From: Melastoma dodecandrum
Lineage: Eukaryota > Streptophyta > Magnoliopsida > Myrtales > Melastomataceae
DNA: 64,000 nt
Reading direction: 5' to 3'
Assembly (NCBI GenBank): GCA_029817715.1
Contig: JARUPY010000533.1
Location: forward strand, 3,740,001 to 3,804,000
Positions 48,056 through 57,726 of the stretch are shown here, one piece after another. The translations under genes and the position numbers were made by a program. The notes beneath the pieces were generated by a model. The model saw nothing but the letters and a program-made list of their open reading frames with translations. It was not told the DNA's origin and searched no databases. Every line of letters starts with the position of its first letter. Position 1 is the first letter of the stretch.

Positions 48056-50314
48056 CTATGAGCTGTCAGCGTTGGCATCAACCACTAGTGATTTTTCTAT
48101 CACCTCATCACACAGGCCAAGAAGATTATCCACTTCTCCATCTCTCTCTTCATATAAATGGTCGACCAAGGCACGGTGCAAATCAGAATCCAACCTTAAA
48201 CCACGTTGCTTCATCTCTTCATACATTTGCTTAGCCTCGGGAAACTTTTTCCTTTTCAAGAAACCTTTAACTAGAGCATTGTAAGAATCAGCTGAAGGAC
48301 TAAACCCCTTTCCAGTCATTTCATGCAGCAAAAACCAAGCCTCTTTCATATTCCTTGCCTTGGAATGACCCCTTATTAATATGTTATAAGTGTTTTCATC
48401 AGCTACGACTCCTCTGGATGACATGGCACGGTACATGTCTACGCTAGAACGCATGTTATTCCGAATACTATACTGCTTCATAAGAGAATTATAGATGCCA
48501 ACATTAGGATTAATACCCTTATCCAGCATCCAGTTCAACAGTTGTTCACCATCCTCAATCAAACCGGCATTGCAAAATCCATTCATCAGAACATTGAATG
48601 TAACAATAGTAGGATTCAAGCCTTTCGATAGCATCTTTCTCAATAATTCATGAGCCTTTTCCATCTCGCCCATCTTACAGTAGGTGTCCATAACAGTAGT
48701 GTAAGTAATTGTGTCAGGATAAATTCCAGCCATCTCCATATCACTCATTAAACTTAAAGCCAGGTCGATATTTCCCATCTTACAGTGACCAGCAACCATC
48801 ACGTTATAAGTGCAAAGGTTCAAGTGAAGGCCCTTTTCCTGCACCTCATGCAAAAGTTCATTTGCTGAACTCATGTCGCCACACTTACAAAGTCCATCGG
48901 CAAGGGTGGTATATGTGACAATATTGGGACATAACCCCAACTTGACCATATCATTATGTAGAGAGAAAGCCCTTCTCATCTCACCAGCTTTCACGTGACC
49001 ATCAATGAGGGCTGTATAAGTAATTTCATCAATCTTGATACCTCTCTCAACCATTTCCCTGAAAAGTTGATCTGCTTCAGTTAGTCTACCCTTCTGGCAA
49101 AACCCACATATTAGAGCAGTGTATGTCACAAAATCTGGAGCGACATTCTTGCTCTGCATCTCCCCAAAAATATCAAGAGCAGCTTCAACATTTCCTCCCT
49201 TACAAAAGCCATCAATAAGAGTAGTATAAATTACAGTATCTGGATATAGCCCCTGGTTCCCCATCTCCTTTAAGAAGTTCAGGGCTTCCTTTGCTCCACC
49301 CCCCTTACAAAGAAGAAGAACTATACTATTGTATGTATAAGAGTTTGGATCCAGGCCTCTTGCCTTCATTTCCTGTAAGAGCTTCAGCGAATACCAAATT
49401 TCTCCAGCACGACAGTAGCCATTAATTACAATACTATAGGTAGCAACGTCAGGAGAACATCCCCTGAATTCCATCTGTAGAAGCAAAATGTGTGCTTCCC
49501 TTACTCTCTGAAATTTACAGAGCGAATGTATCAAAATATTGTATGACTCACTTGTCCAAGGGACTCCAGCTTCAGCAAGATCAGTGAATACTCCATTAAA
49601 ATTCTTAAGGTCTTCAATACTGGAGAAGTGTCTAAGATAGAAGTTGAAAGATTCAACAGACAAAACCACTCCATAATTCAATAATTTTTCAAAGAGCTGC
49701 CGTGCTTCATTGAGCAACCCAGCTTCAACAAGAACTTCCAAAAAGATATCAAACACGCGGGAATCAGATCCCCAATCTTTATATGTGTAAACTAACTTCT
49801 CAAAAAATAGACTGAATGATGAGCCAACATCCATGCTACTATTTGACCAGAACTCACCAATGAGTCTCCGAGCAGTTTTGAAGTCCCCGTGGGCTACCGC
49901 AACATTAGCTACAATGCACCGTGCTTCCAGCGTGGGCTCTCGGCGAAGGCATGCCCAGTTGAAGAAATCCAATACTAATCGGTATTCATTCCTGATATTC
50001 ATCAGGACCCAAATGAAATGATCAGATCTAAACTTGGATTCATACATCTTGAGAGTTCGTTGAAGGGGCTCGACACGGCGCAGCTTCAACGTGACAGATA
50101 TTTGATGAACGAGGTCAGAATCCTTGATGGTGGGCTTCTTGGGAGAATAATCGGGGAATGGTCTCGGGGATATCCTCGAGGAGAAATGATGTATATTTAA
50201 ATATCTCAGAGGCACAAACGCCATAAACAATCTCGAGAAGCGCATCTGATGAAGCTGATAGTAAAAGCATGAACCAGAATGACGGCCCGAGAACTTGACA
50301 ACGAGCCTCTTCAT
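48056..50314 (-). CDS. P-class pentatricopeptide repeat protein, mitochondrial type (At1g05670-like)
   Basis: PPR proteins bind single-stranded organelle RNA, one base per repeat. The gene has one exon, 752 residues from ATG 50314; the frame is open further upstream but without an ATG. The N terminus (MKRLVVKFSGRHSGSCFYYQ) is basic and Ser/Tyr-rich, as in mitochondrial presequences. After a conserved stretch (LVYTYKDWGSDSRVFDIF) at least 13 consecutive 35-residue repeats follow from about residue 265 to the end of the array, many ending in PD or PN. No E, E+ or DYW domain follows, so it is the P class, typical for RNA stability or translation rather than editing. The overall sequence resembles Arabidopsis At1g05670 as I remember it. 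Confidence 0.92.
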   Translation of the reverse strand: MKRLVVKFSGRHSGSCFYYQLHQMRFSRLFMAFVPLRYLNIHHFSSRISPRPFPDYSPKKPTIKDSDLVHQISVTLKLRRVEPLQRTLKMYESKFRSDHFIWVLMNIRNEYRLVLDFFNWACLRREPTLEARCIVANVAVAHGDFKTARRLIGEFWSNSSMDVGSSFSLFFEKLVYTYKDWGSDSRVFDIFLEVLVEAGLLNEARQLFEKLLNYGVVLSVESFNFYLRHFSSIEDLKNFNGVFTDLAEAGVPWTSESYNILIHSLCKFQRVREAHILLLQMEFRGCSPDVATYSIVINGYCRAGEIWYSLKLLQEMKARGLDPNSYTYNSIVLLLCKGGGAKEALNFLKEMGNQGLYPDTVIYTTLIDGFCKGGNVEAALDIFGEMQSKNVAPDFVTYTALICGFCQKGRLTEADQLFREMVERGIKIDEITYTALIDGHVKAGEMRRAFSLHNDMVKLGLCPNIVTYTTLADGLCKCGDMSSANELLHEVQEKGLHLNLCTYNVMVAGHCKMGNIDLALSLMSDMEMAGIYPDTITYTTVMDTYCKMGEMEKAHELLRKMLSKGLNPTIVTFNVLMNGFCNAGLIEDGEQLLNWMLDKGINPNVGIYNSLMKQYSIRNNMRSSVDMYRAMSSRGVVADENTYNILIRGHSKARNMKEAWFLLHEMTGKGFSPSADSYNALVKGFLKRKKFPEAKQMYEEMKQRGLRLDSDLHRALVDHLYEERDGEVDNLLGLCDEVIEKSLVVDANADSS

Positions 50315-51736
50315 GAATCCGGTGGCAACCCCGGAGATAACAAGTGACTCCTCGCTCAGAACAAACAATATTCGGTTGGGAAGAACAGCTGGAAGAATGA
50401 TTTCTCATACCTTCTTAATCTCAACAGGGCTTTCGCTACGGCATTTCCACAAGCAGCTGGAGTGCAGGGTGCCGTTTCCGCTAGCAAAGCCAAAGAACTC
50501 GGCCTAAGAGAGGCGGAAGGTGGTTACGGAAGGACAGCGGAGAAGGTATAAGATTACGCCGACGTAACGGAAGTAAGTAACAGAAGGAGAAGGTGGAGAA
50601 CGAGGTTTCTCTGGGGAGGGAGAGGGGGTTTGCAAGAAGAAACAGGGCAAAGGGCAAACGAAAGTTCTTACCAGGGAACTGCCGAAATCAGAGATCTTGT
50701 GGGCCGGGCCGAGCCTGATAAGAAATTATATTATAAATGGGCCGGGCCTAAACCAGATTTATAACACCCCCAGATAAAGAAAGAGCAGATTGCGTGTATT
50801 TGGTGTGCAATCGCAAGCATGTCTTTTTATTTGATCGGTGGATGGACCGAAGATTAGTTAAGACTATGAAGATGTGTCCTAAGTTAGGTCGGAGGGTTTT
50901 GGATCTCGACGGTCGCGAAAATGAGATGAGATGAGTATATATATTTTATCTTATCAACTAGAAGAAGAAAACATAACGATACTATCCAGCAATTTGTCCG
51001 TTTTCGTTTGATTTTTCTAATCTCAATTGTCCAAACTGGCCGAAGCTGCTGTGTTTGGTTGCGTTATTTGACTCTTATGCTGGATTTACTTAAGAGGAAT
51101 CATTCGTTCACGACGACAAAGACAAATCCGTGTGTTATTAATTGGGACACGTCCATCGAGTAACTCCAGTTCCCCCAGTTAAATCATTTTTATTCGGTCG
51201 GTCTTTAATCACATGTTGCTTGTACAACACATTGGTCTGTTTGTTATTATATATGTATATATACTAATCAACTCGATCATAACGTGTTGACTAGTCGATA
51301 CGTCGCGTTAACTCGTAAATTACATAGAAACTGCGCCGTGGACCACTGCTAAAACACGTTATAATTTCATTCCCCACTAGAATGTGGAAATCTCTTATCA
51401 AAACTAGGGTGGCGGGCGAGGGGGAGGAGCAGCCCTCCTCCTTACGTTTATATCATCCAGAACCCAATTTTACGTGCACATTTCTTACATGCATTTGACC
51501 AAAGAAACTCTGTAGTAACAGACAAGTTGTCGTCATCCTCATCGACTACTTAATCATCACGCATTATTCAACTAATCATCCCACCCTCTAATCCATCCAT
51601 GACCATCTTTTATTTTCCTTCCTATGAATTTGTCCAAATCCCCCTTTTGTTCATGTAATATCACATCGCCTTATAGTTGAAACTTTTGATTCCATAATCA
51701 TCTCAATCCCTAGCCCTGTCGCCAAATTAAAAGAAC
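50315..51736. other. Divergent intergenic region between the PPR and DUF688 genes
   Basis: No gene is seen. The PPR gene (-) and the DUF688 gene (+) diverge from here, so both promoters lie inside. AT-rich stretches occur near 50930-50955 and 51240-51270. Confidence 0.6.
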
Positions 51737-52192
51737 ATGAGTAACAGGAAAGTTCATTCCCAAGGAAACGTACCCTTCTCCTGGGAGTCCCGCCCCGGGA
51801 TCTCTAAATTCCCGCCGAATGACCTCCCCGTTGAGGAAACTCCGCCCTCAGTCGATGACGATGTCGACGCCCCGGAATCCCCGGTTCGTGATCCGAGGAT
51901 CCCGCTGCCGCCAGGGATGCCGCAACCCCTGAGGAGGAGCGCGTCAATCAGGGCGAGGTTCCAGTGGGGGCAGGACGACCCGTTCCTTGCTGCATACAGG
52001 GAGTGCACGAGAAGTGGCCGGAACGTCGAGGAGGCACTGCCCAAAGGACGTTACCGAGAGACCCGGGATAAAGGAATCGGGGGAAAGAAGGGACTGGTGA
52101 GGAGGAAAGGTTTGTCCATGTTTTCTTGCAAGAGTTCGTGCGATGTTAGGGAGGATACTTTTCTGAGGATGTCAGATGTCAAATATTCATGA
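51737..52192 (+). CDS. DUF688-type plant protein, unknown function
   Basis: A single-exon gene of 151 residues from ATG 51737 to TGA 52190-52192. The N terminus GNVPFSWESRPGISK matches the PFSWE.PG.SK signature of the plant DUF688 family (PF05097). A Pro-rich segment (RIPLPPGMPQPLRRSASIRA) and DDPFLAAYRECTRS follow, then a Lys/Arg-rich stretch. There are no membrane segments or signal peptide. Some DUF688 relatives are longer, so this belongs to the short class. Function is unknown. Confidence 0.82.
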   Translation: MSNRKVHSQGNVPFSWESRPGISKFPPNDLPVEETPPSVDDDVDAPESPVRDPRIPLPPGMPQPLRRSASIRARFQWGQDDPFLAAYRECTRSGRNVEEALPKGRYRETRDKGIGGKKGLVRRKGLSMFSCKSSCDVREDTFLRMSDVKYS

Positions 52193-53565
52193 ATTTACTC
52201 AAGACGTTGATTGATATCGTTTCCTCACCGCCCACGTGTTTGGTTCGCGGATTTTAACAATGATAGAATCGAAAGTTTAGATTATCCATTCCGAAATTTG
52301 CAACCATAATAAAGTATTTACCTAAATGAAAAATGTGTTCTATTTTCATCTTTATTAATGCCAAGAGTTCTGATTCACTTATATACGTTGGAAGTACCCA
52401 AGTTCTTCTAATTCGTTGCTATTTTACTTTTCCATTGATTGGTAATGTATATATATATAGGAATATACATTATAGTCCAAAACTTCCAAAATGTAAAAAA
52501 AGACAATTAGACTTGTTAGGCATTCGAGTGCCTTAAAATTAGGTTTCATTCAGGGATGATTAGTAAACTAATCCAATTCTAACCTAATTACTACTTAAGA
52601 AACAAAAGATACTGATTATCAGAAAAGGCAAGATGTGTGTGGATGTGGAAGAATCCACATATCCCTTTTAACTCAAATCACCTAATTCTGTGAGTTTTAG
52701 GCTAACAATATAACTCACAAATCGCATAATTGTCCAGAGAGGAGGAAAAGCAAATAAAAAATGAGAAAAATAATCGAGCAGGAGTCATTATGAGTCATTG
52801 TTATTATTATATTTTAGAGAAGCTAAATCAACACTTTTAATTAGGACTTCACATTTTAATAACAAGTGGTGGCGTGTGTATAAGACAAATCTGGTGTACC
52901 TAAAGTTAAAAAGAGTTCCTCTAATCCCATCCCCAACAAAAAAATTATTCACCAAGCCAAAAGCCCTCTCCCCGAATCAAAGTGACTTTGGTTTTTAGTT
53001 TCCCTCTCTCCCTCTTCTTTTTTCCATTAGTTCCTTTTCTTCCCCCTTTCTTTGTCCACTTTTAGTAGCAGCAAGTCATTAGGACTTACTAGCATCAGGA
53101 TGATGTTCGAACTAGAATCGAATTCATAGTTCGACATAGAACTCATGCGCCGAACTATATCCAACCATCAAGTGGACTACATTCGACCATAACGAAGAGA
53201 TGTCTTAACTACTTAAAGAGTATTGACAATTTCTTCTTTATAACTAATAGGTGGTTAAAAAACACGAGCGGATATGTATACGGCAGGACTTAGGTTAATA
53301 GCCTTTTTAGATGGAAACTGAATTTGATTCAAATATAAAAATTCTTGGACATCATTTTGATATCGTCTTTAACACAGCAGCTCTCCTTTGATTGACCCGA
53401 GTTCTTACAACTAATAGTGATTGATTTGTTATAATACCCGTTTGGTTACACTAATAAACGAAGAGCATGCTCTATATCTTAGTTAACCTCCGATGAATGA
53501 TCGTATCACTAATGACGGCTCGTGCTCCGACGTGATGTGTCGATGATGGTATCACCATTGCAAGC
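52193..53565. other. AT-rich intergenic DNA
   Basis: No gene is seen between the DUF688 gene and the bZIP gene, which converge here. There are only short frames and simple AT-rich DNA. Confidence 0.6.
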
Positions 53566-54063
53566 CTAATTCGTCGGGAGGATTAATCCCTGCTGTTGCG
53601 GGGATTGCCCGAGTAACATGAGGTCACAGACCTCGGACAGCTTCTGCCTCAGGTTAAGGTTGTCGGAGCGGAGCTGGCTGTTCTTGAAGCCAAGGCAACG
53701 TCCATGGTAGAGGATCATGGTCAGCCTGGTCGAGATCTCCTGGTTCTCCAGCCTGAGCCGGTTCACCTGATCCCGGACACTCTCGAGGTGTTTCTGCTTC
53801 CTCACCCGGGACCTCCGTGCCGACTCCCGGTTCGAAAGCATGCGCCTCCTCTTCCGCTCGTCCATGAGAGTCACTGCAGGGCTCGAGTGTTCCAAGGAGA
53901 CCGCGGAGTTGCAGTTCGGGCTGTAGTGGTCCAGGCTCGGGCCATCCGGGCCGGAAACGGACTTGGGGTCGGGGGATGGTTCGTACTCGGTGAAGAAGCC
54001 ATCAGGGAAGTCCTCGAAGGACGAGAAGGGAAGGGGGTCGGGGAGGAAGGCGGTGGGGAACAT
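53566..54063 (-). CDS. bZIP: Basic leucine-zipper transcription factor, group S-like
   Basis: A single-exon gene of 165 residues from ATG 54063. The basic region DERKRRRMLSNRESARRSR carries the invariant N-x7-R, and hydrophobic heptads follow (HLESVRDQVNRLRLENQEI, then LRSDNLNLRQKLSEVCDLM). Small, intronless bZIP genes with this basic region belong to plant group S (bZIP42/43-like). It should bind ACGT-core elements as a dimer in the nucleus. The N-terminal half is Ser/Pro/Asp-rich and may activate transcription. No upstream conserved uORF of the S1 type is seen, because the leader is only about 45 nt. Confidence 0.93.
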   Translation of the reverse strand: MFPTAFLPDPLPFSSFEDFPDGFFTEYEPSPDPKSVSGPDGPSLDHYSPNCNSAVSLEHSSPAVTLMDERKRRRMLSNRESARRSRVRKQKHLESVRDQVNRLRLENQEISTRLTMILYHGRCLGFKNSQLRSDNLNLRQKLSEVCDLMLLGQSPQQQGLILPTN

Positions 54064-54138
54064 GAACACGACGACGGTGGAAGTTCGGCGGAGGGGTGGT
54101 GGAGGAAAACGGGAAGAAATGGGGGCAGAGGAAGGCTC

Positions 54139-54148
54139 GTATTTATGG
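54139..54148 (-). promoter_or_regulatory. TATA-like box of the bZIP gene
   Basis: The minus strand reads GTCCATAAATACGAG about 80 bp upstream of the ATG. A G homopolymer follows further upstream at about 54180-54196. Confidence 0.55.
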
Positions 54149-54169
54149 ACAGTCCCAAAAGGTTAAATT

Positions 54170-54957
54170 AAGGCTTGTTTGGGGGGGGGGGGGGGGTATC
54201 AAATTAGGTTCTTAAATTAGGATTATATAACTAATCTTGATCTCTACAGGATTATGTTAGTATAACATAATCCAAGACTTATATCGATGCATACAAAAAT
54301 GTTTTAACACACAGTCCTGGTGAAATTGTATATCCAACTTGTTATCATAATCTAACAAGTTTTCTGGAGCAATTTATGAGGTAAACGTCACACTAACATG
54401 GAAATGGTCCACTTAAAAGTAAAAACTTTTCGTGCTCGTAGAAATTTCCACAGAAAAGAATAACTTTTGAGGGAAAGAAAGGAAGAAGACTTGGGAGGGA
54501 ATATAAGCTTAGGCAAGAAGCAAATTACACACCACCCCCATTATTTCCTCAGACACGCGTCTCGTCTCCACAGGAAATTATAATTCTTTCTTTAGCTTAA
54601 AAGACCACAGCAAATCTTCTTTTTTCGTTCCCTATTAATTACTCAAATTAAGTTTAAATGATTGGTCCCATCAGGTTAAGTTGAAGCCGTCTGTCTAATT
54701 AGAAGAAGAATAATAATAGCAATAAATAGAATCCTAATATTACGTTACAAATAACTTGTATATAAAGCTAGTGTTTTCTGGTGGCCGACCTAAACCATTC
54801 AGACAATGGAATGCCGAATACTTTATTAGATGATGTGCTTCTCCCTTTGTTTCTTTTTACTAGATAATTTTTTGACTCGGGGATTTTCCCCCACGTGCCA
54901 ATTATCCTCTGCTCGGCCGGAATTACATATACCTAACGGCGGCTATTGCATTTTTAG
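54170..54957. other. Intergenic DNA upstream of bZIP
   Basis: No gene is seen. A G homopolymer of about 16 bases (54180-54196) and AT-rich DNA are present. Confidence 0.6.
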
Positions 54958-55205
54958 CGGCCTAATTAATAATTATATCATGTACTATACTCATTTTTTC
55001 CGATCTATCCTGTCGTTTGAAACGTATCCTACAGTAACCCGTACTTAAGGGGTTATTTCGACGTTATCCTCCGTTAGCTTCCTTTCTGACCGAGTCCGAC
55101 GTATCCGCACATGTGGCTATGACGGCGTTAAAAATCACTGTTAGTCGAACGATAAGATAGATCGAAAAAAATGGAAAAAGTACATGATAGAATTGCTAAT
55201 TAAGC
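54958..55205. mobile_element. MITE-like foldback element with about 58-bp terminal inverted repeats
   Basis: The left end (GGCCTAATTAATAATTATAT and on to TCCTGTCGTTTG near 55018) is the reverse complement of the right end (55148-55205, ending GCTAATTAAGCC), with a number of mismatches. The middle (GTTATTTCGACGTTATCCTC, GAGTCCGACGTATCCGCAC) recurs inverted at 55700-56025. It carries no coding sequence. Confidence 0.6.
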
Positions 55206-55324
55206 CAAAAATATAAAAAATTCGCAGAGTCCAAAATTAGCTCGAGCCCCTAAACCTTTTAAGGAAAGAATAAAATAAACCCCCGACTGTCAATTTCGAA
55301 TTCTTCCCCACACGTATCAATTTC

Positions 55325-55696
55325 GGATGGCGATACCTGTCTGAGATAGAAATGGAATCGGTTCTCTGCTGAACGTCGGGTGAGGTATGCCAGGAAAGTT
55401 ACAGCTGATGTTGATGTACACGGGCTTACTTTCCCTCGGGGCGGTCAAAACGACTTTGGCGATTTGTTCATGAGCATCTTCTAGGTTTTTCACGATTGCC
55501 TAAAATACTCGTGAATTGACAGAAGTTCCTTGCATTTGGACCATTAATTGGAAAAGAAACCGCATTATAGAATACACAGACCCGAGAAGGACTGAACTAA
55601 CCTGGTAGCAGGTCACAGTTTGGAAGCAGCGGAGCTCCTGAGTGAAATAAGGCAACTAATGGTGTGGTGCAGGATCCGGTTACTCCCATCGTGTTG
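55325..55696 (-). pseudogene. PDC: Pyruvate decarboxylase gene fragment with a retained intron
   Basis: On the minus strand 55696-55602 reads as a PDC exon end (NRILHHTI, then LPYFTQELRCFQTVTCYQ, with a one-base frame loss between them). A GT-AG intron follows (55601-55500), and the next exon (55499 to about 55337) reads AIVKNLEDAHEQIAKVVLTA, then ESKPVYINISCNFPGIPHPT, FSREPIPF. This corresponds to a middle part of PDC, the thiamine-diphosphate enzyme of ethanol fermentation. The flanks contain no further PDC sequence. The intron shows the piece came from genomic DNA, not from a cDNA. It ends exactly where the repeat unit at about 55697 begins. Confidence 0.82.
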
Positions 55697-56025
55697 GGAC
55701 ACGTCGGACTCCGTCAAAATGTGACCTAACGGGGGATAACGTCGAAATAACATCTTAAGTTGGGGTTATTGTATGATACGTTTCAAACGACGGGATAGAT
55801 TGAAAAAATGGGATATAGTACAAGATATATTTGCTAATTTGGCCGTTATATTTTAACAGCGTCAGAGCCACGTGTGCGATACGTCGGACTCCGTCAAGAT
55901 GGGACCTAACGGAGGATAACGTCGAAGTAACGTCTTAAGTTGGGGTTACTGTACGATACGCTTCAAACGACGGAATAGATCGGAAAAATGGGGTATAATA
56001 TAAGATATATATGCTAATTTGGCAC
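55697..56025. repeat. Two tandem copies of the element, inverted relative to 54958-55135
   Basis: Copy A runs from about 55701 to 55845 and copy B from about 55880 to 56024. Each contains ACGTCGGACTCCGTCAA, GATAACGTCGAAATAAC, TTAAGTTGGGGTTA, CTTCAAACGACGG and GCTAATTTGGC, with small differences. Copy B continues the match to the left element up to GTGCCAAATTAGC in reverse complement. Confidence 0.75.
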
Positions 56026-56405
56026 ATTTTTAGCTAATATTTATTTGGAAGAACTTTTGTGAAGTAAGTTTATTAGCCAGATTTCCCATTTTCCCGCGGT
56101 GCATCGGCCCGGCTATCCGATCAGCGGTGGACCTTCGGGAGGACTAATTGGCCCACTGGGCCTAATTTGGTCATCGTTTATGCCCAGCCCATGAATGTTC
56201 TCGTACAGTCTGTCTGACGCGTAACCCTTTGCACACCATACAATACGTAGTAGTAGTATAAGCAGTCATGAATGGAGTACGTTGAGTAATTCCTCAAAGA
56301 TAATTATTTTAACTTTGTACTAACATTTGACATCCGTCATCGTAATACACAAAGCATTTCTTCCCACGCCCGAACGACATCGCCCGATATGCGTGGAATG
56401 TCCAT
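56026..56405. other. Intergenic DNA
   Basis: No gene is seen. Confidence 0.5.
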
Positions 56406-56729
56406 TCACTCATCGTCGGATGCCTTCAATACAGTGACGTCGCCTTCTCCTTGCTGCATCGTCCCTATATCTGCCATCAGGGGCACCTCGTGGCCGTTTT
56501 CCTTGGGTAAAACGACGCAACGGCATCGCTCGAGAGATGTGATGAAGGTAGAGGCAACCCCGTTGACGACCCTCCGAGCTAAGCCTTCTTGATCAGGCTT
56601 CTTAGAAGATGATATGAACTCCCCGTCACCGTCCGCCAGTTCTCGGGTATTGGGATGGCCCCTATTGGTTCCATGGCGCCAGCAGCAAGCGGGACGTCTC
56701 GTTTGATGAGCTCGGGAATTGGCCTCCAT
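56406..56729 (-). CDS. Small protein with a VAS.F..SLERC motif, unknown function
   Basis: ATG 56729 opens 107 codons. The core RVVNGVASTFITSLERCRC resembles a motif (VAS.F.aSLErC.C) that I have seen in small plant proteins of unknown role. The protein ends in an acidic tail (LKASDDE). There is no membrane segment. The N terminus is Arg/His-rich and may not be real. I cannot name a function; a degenerate copy is possible. Confidence 0.4.
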   Translation of the reverse strand: MEANSRAHQTRRPACCWRHGTNRGHPNTRELADGDGEFISSSKKPDQEGLARRVVNGVASTFITSLERCRCVVLPKENGHEVPLMADIGTMQQGEGDVTVLKASDDE

Positions 56730-57288
56730 TGGGAAGCGCCCTTTGGTGGGGCTGGGGACGAGTTAAATTGAGATGAGGCTGCCTTGCCTTAGGATACTGG
56801 ATGAGGAAATCGTTTTTTTTTTTTTTATCGGCAAGATGATATAACTTAGATAAATCTTTATTCTTATCCACTTATTATATTATTAACCTAATCTCAAATG
56901 TCGAATATGAAGGGTGTCTATTGGTCTTGGTGCTATTTCAACAGTATGAGAGAGCCAAATGAAACGATCAAGACTATATGATATGAACTTCTCACGGCGA
57001 GTTCCCGGTGGTCGGAATCTCCACGGCCTATCACGAAACAATGTTGTTCGAAGACTTTTCTCATAAAATTATCGAAAAAATTCATTAAAAAATATTTATT
57101 GATCCAGAGACATCGAATTTTTTCACCAACGAAACTCTGAGACAACGGATGGGATTGCTTTAGGATATAGAAACGAACTCTTTTCAGTTTCATATGGTAA
57201 AGGAAATGTGGACCTACAATGGAAGTTGCCGGAACAAAGAAAGGAATCAATATGATACTAAAAGAAATTAATAAAAGCATGGGAAACT
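56730..57288. other. Intergenic DNA up to the Copia element
   Basis: No gene is seen. A T homopolymer lies at about 56813-56826 and the rest is AT-rich. Confidence 0.55.
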
Positions 57289-57645
57289 TGTTGGGGTTAT
57301 GTGTAAAAGGATTGGATAGGAAGGGAGAAGGTGCTAGTAGAACGTAGGTTCTGTATTACCGACGACCTCTGTAGGATAGAGGAAACCTTCTGTCGAGCTG
57401 CTGTACCTACAATAAGTGTTTTGGCTATGATTTCTCTTTCTTTAAACTTTCTCTCTTTCTTACATGAAATGTCTACACGTCCCTTTATATATAGGGAGGA
57501 GTAGGAAAACTAAATGTCAAAAGAAACCGACACCTTAAATGACATATTTAATCATCTACTTAAATGCTCTACTTAATGACCCACTTAAATATTATTTCCG
57601 TTACTAACTTTAATGCCAATTAATCTCAATCATAAATTACCTTCA
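57289..57645 (-). repeat. 3' LTR of the Copia element
   Basis: In element sense the LTR would begin TGAAGGTAATTT, just behind the purine tract AAGAGGGGA (about 57650-57658), and end CCCCAACA at 57289. A TATA box (TATATATAAAG in element sense) lies at about 57484-57493. The start at 57645 is inferred from the purine tract, because the other LTR is too short to confirm it. Confidence 0.7.
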
Positions 57646-57726
57646 ATATCCCCTCTTAATTTATGATCTTCAAGAAGTCTTTGAATGTCTCGAACTTCTC
57701 AGAAGACACTGCCTTTGTAAGAACAT

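Noticed and set aside
50314..50368. Upstream extension of the PPR frame
   Set aside because: The upstream start codon is TTG; ATG 50314 gives a plausible presequence.
54178..54198. G homopolymer upstream of bZIP
   Set aside because: A G-quadruplex is possible but there is no support beyond the run itself.
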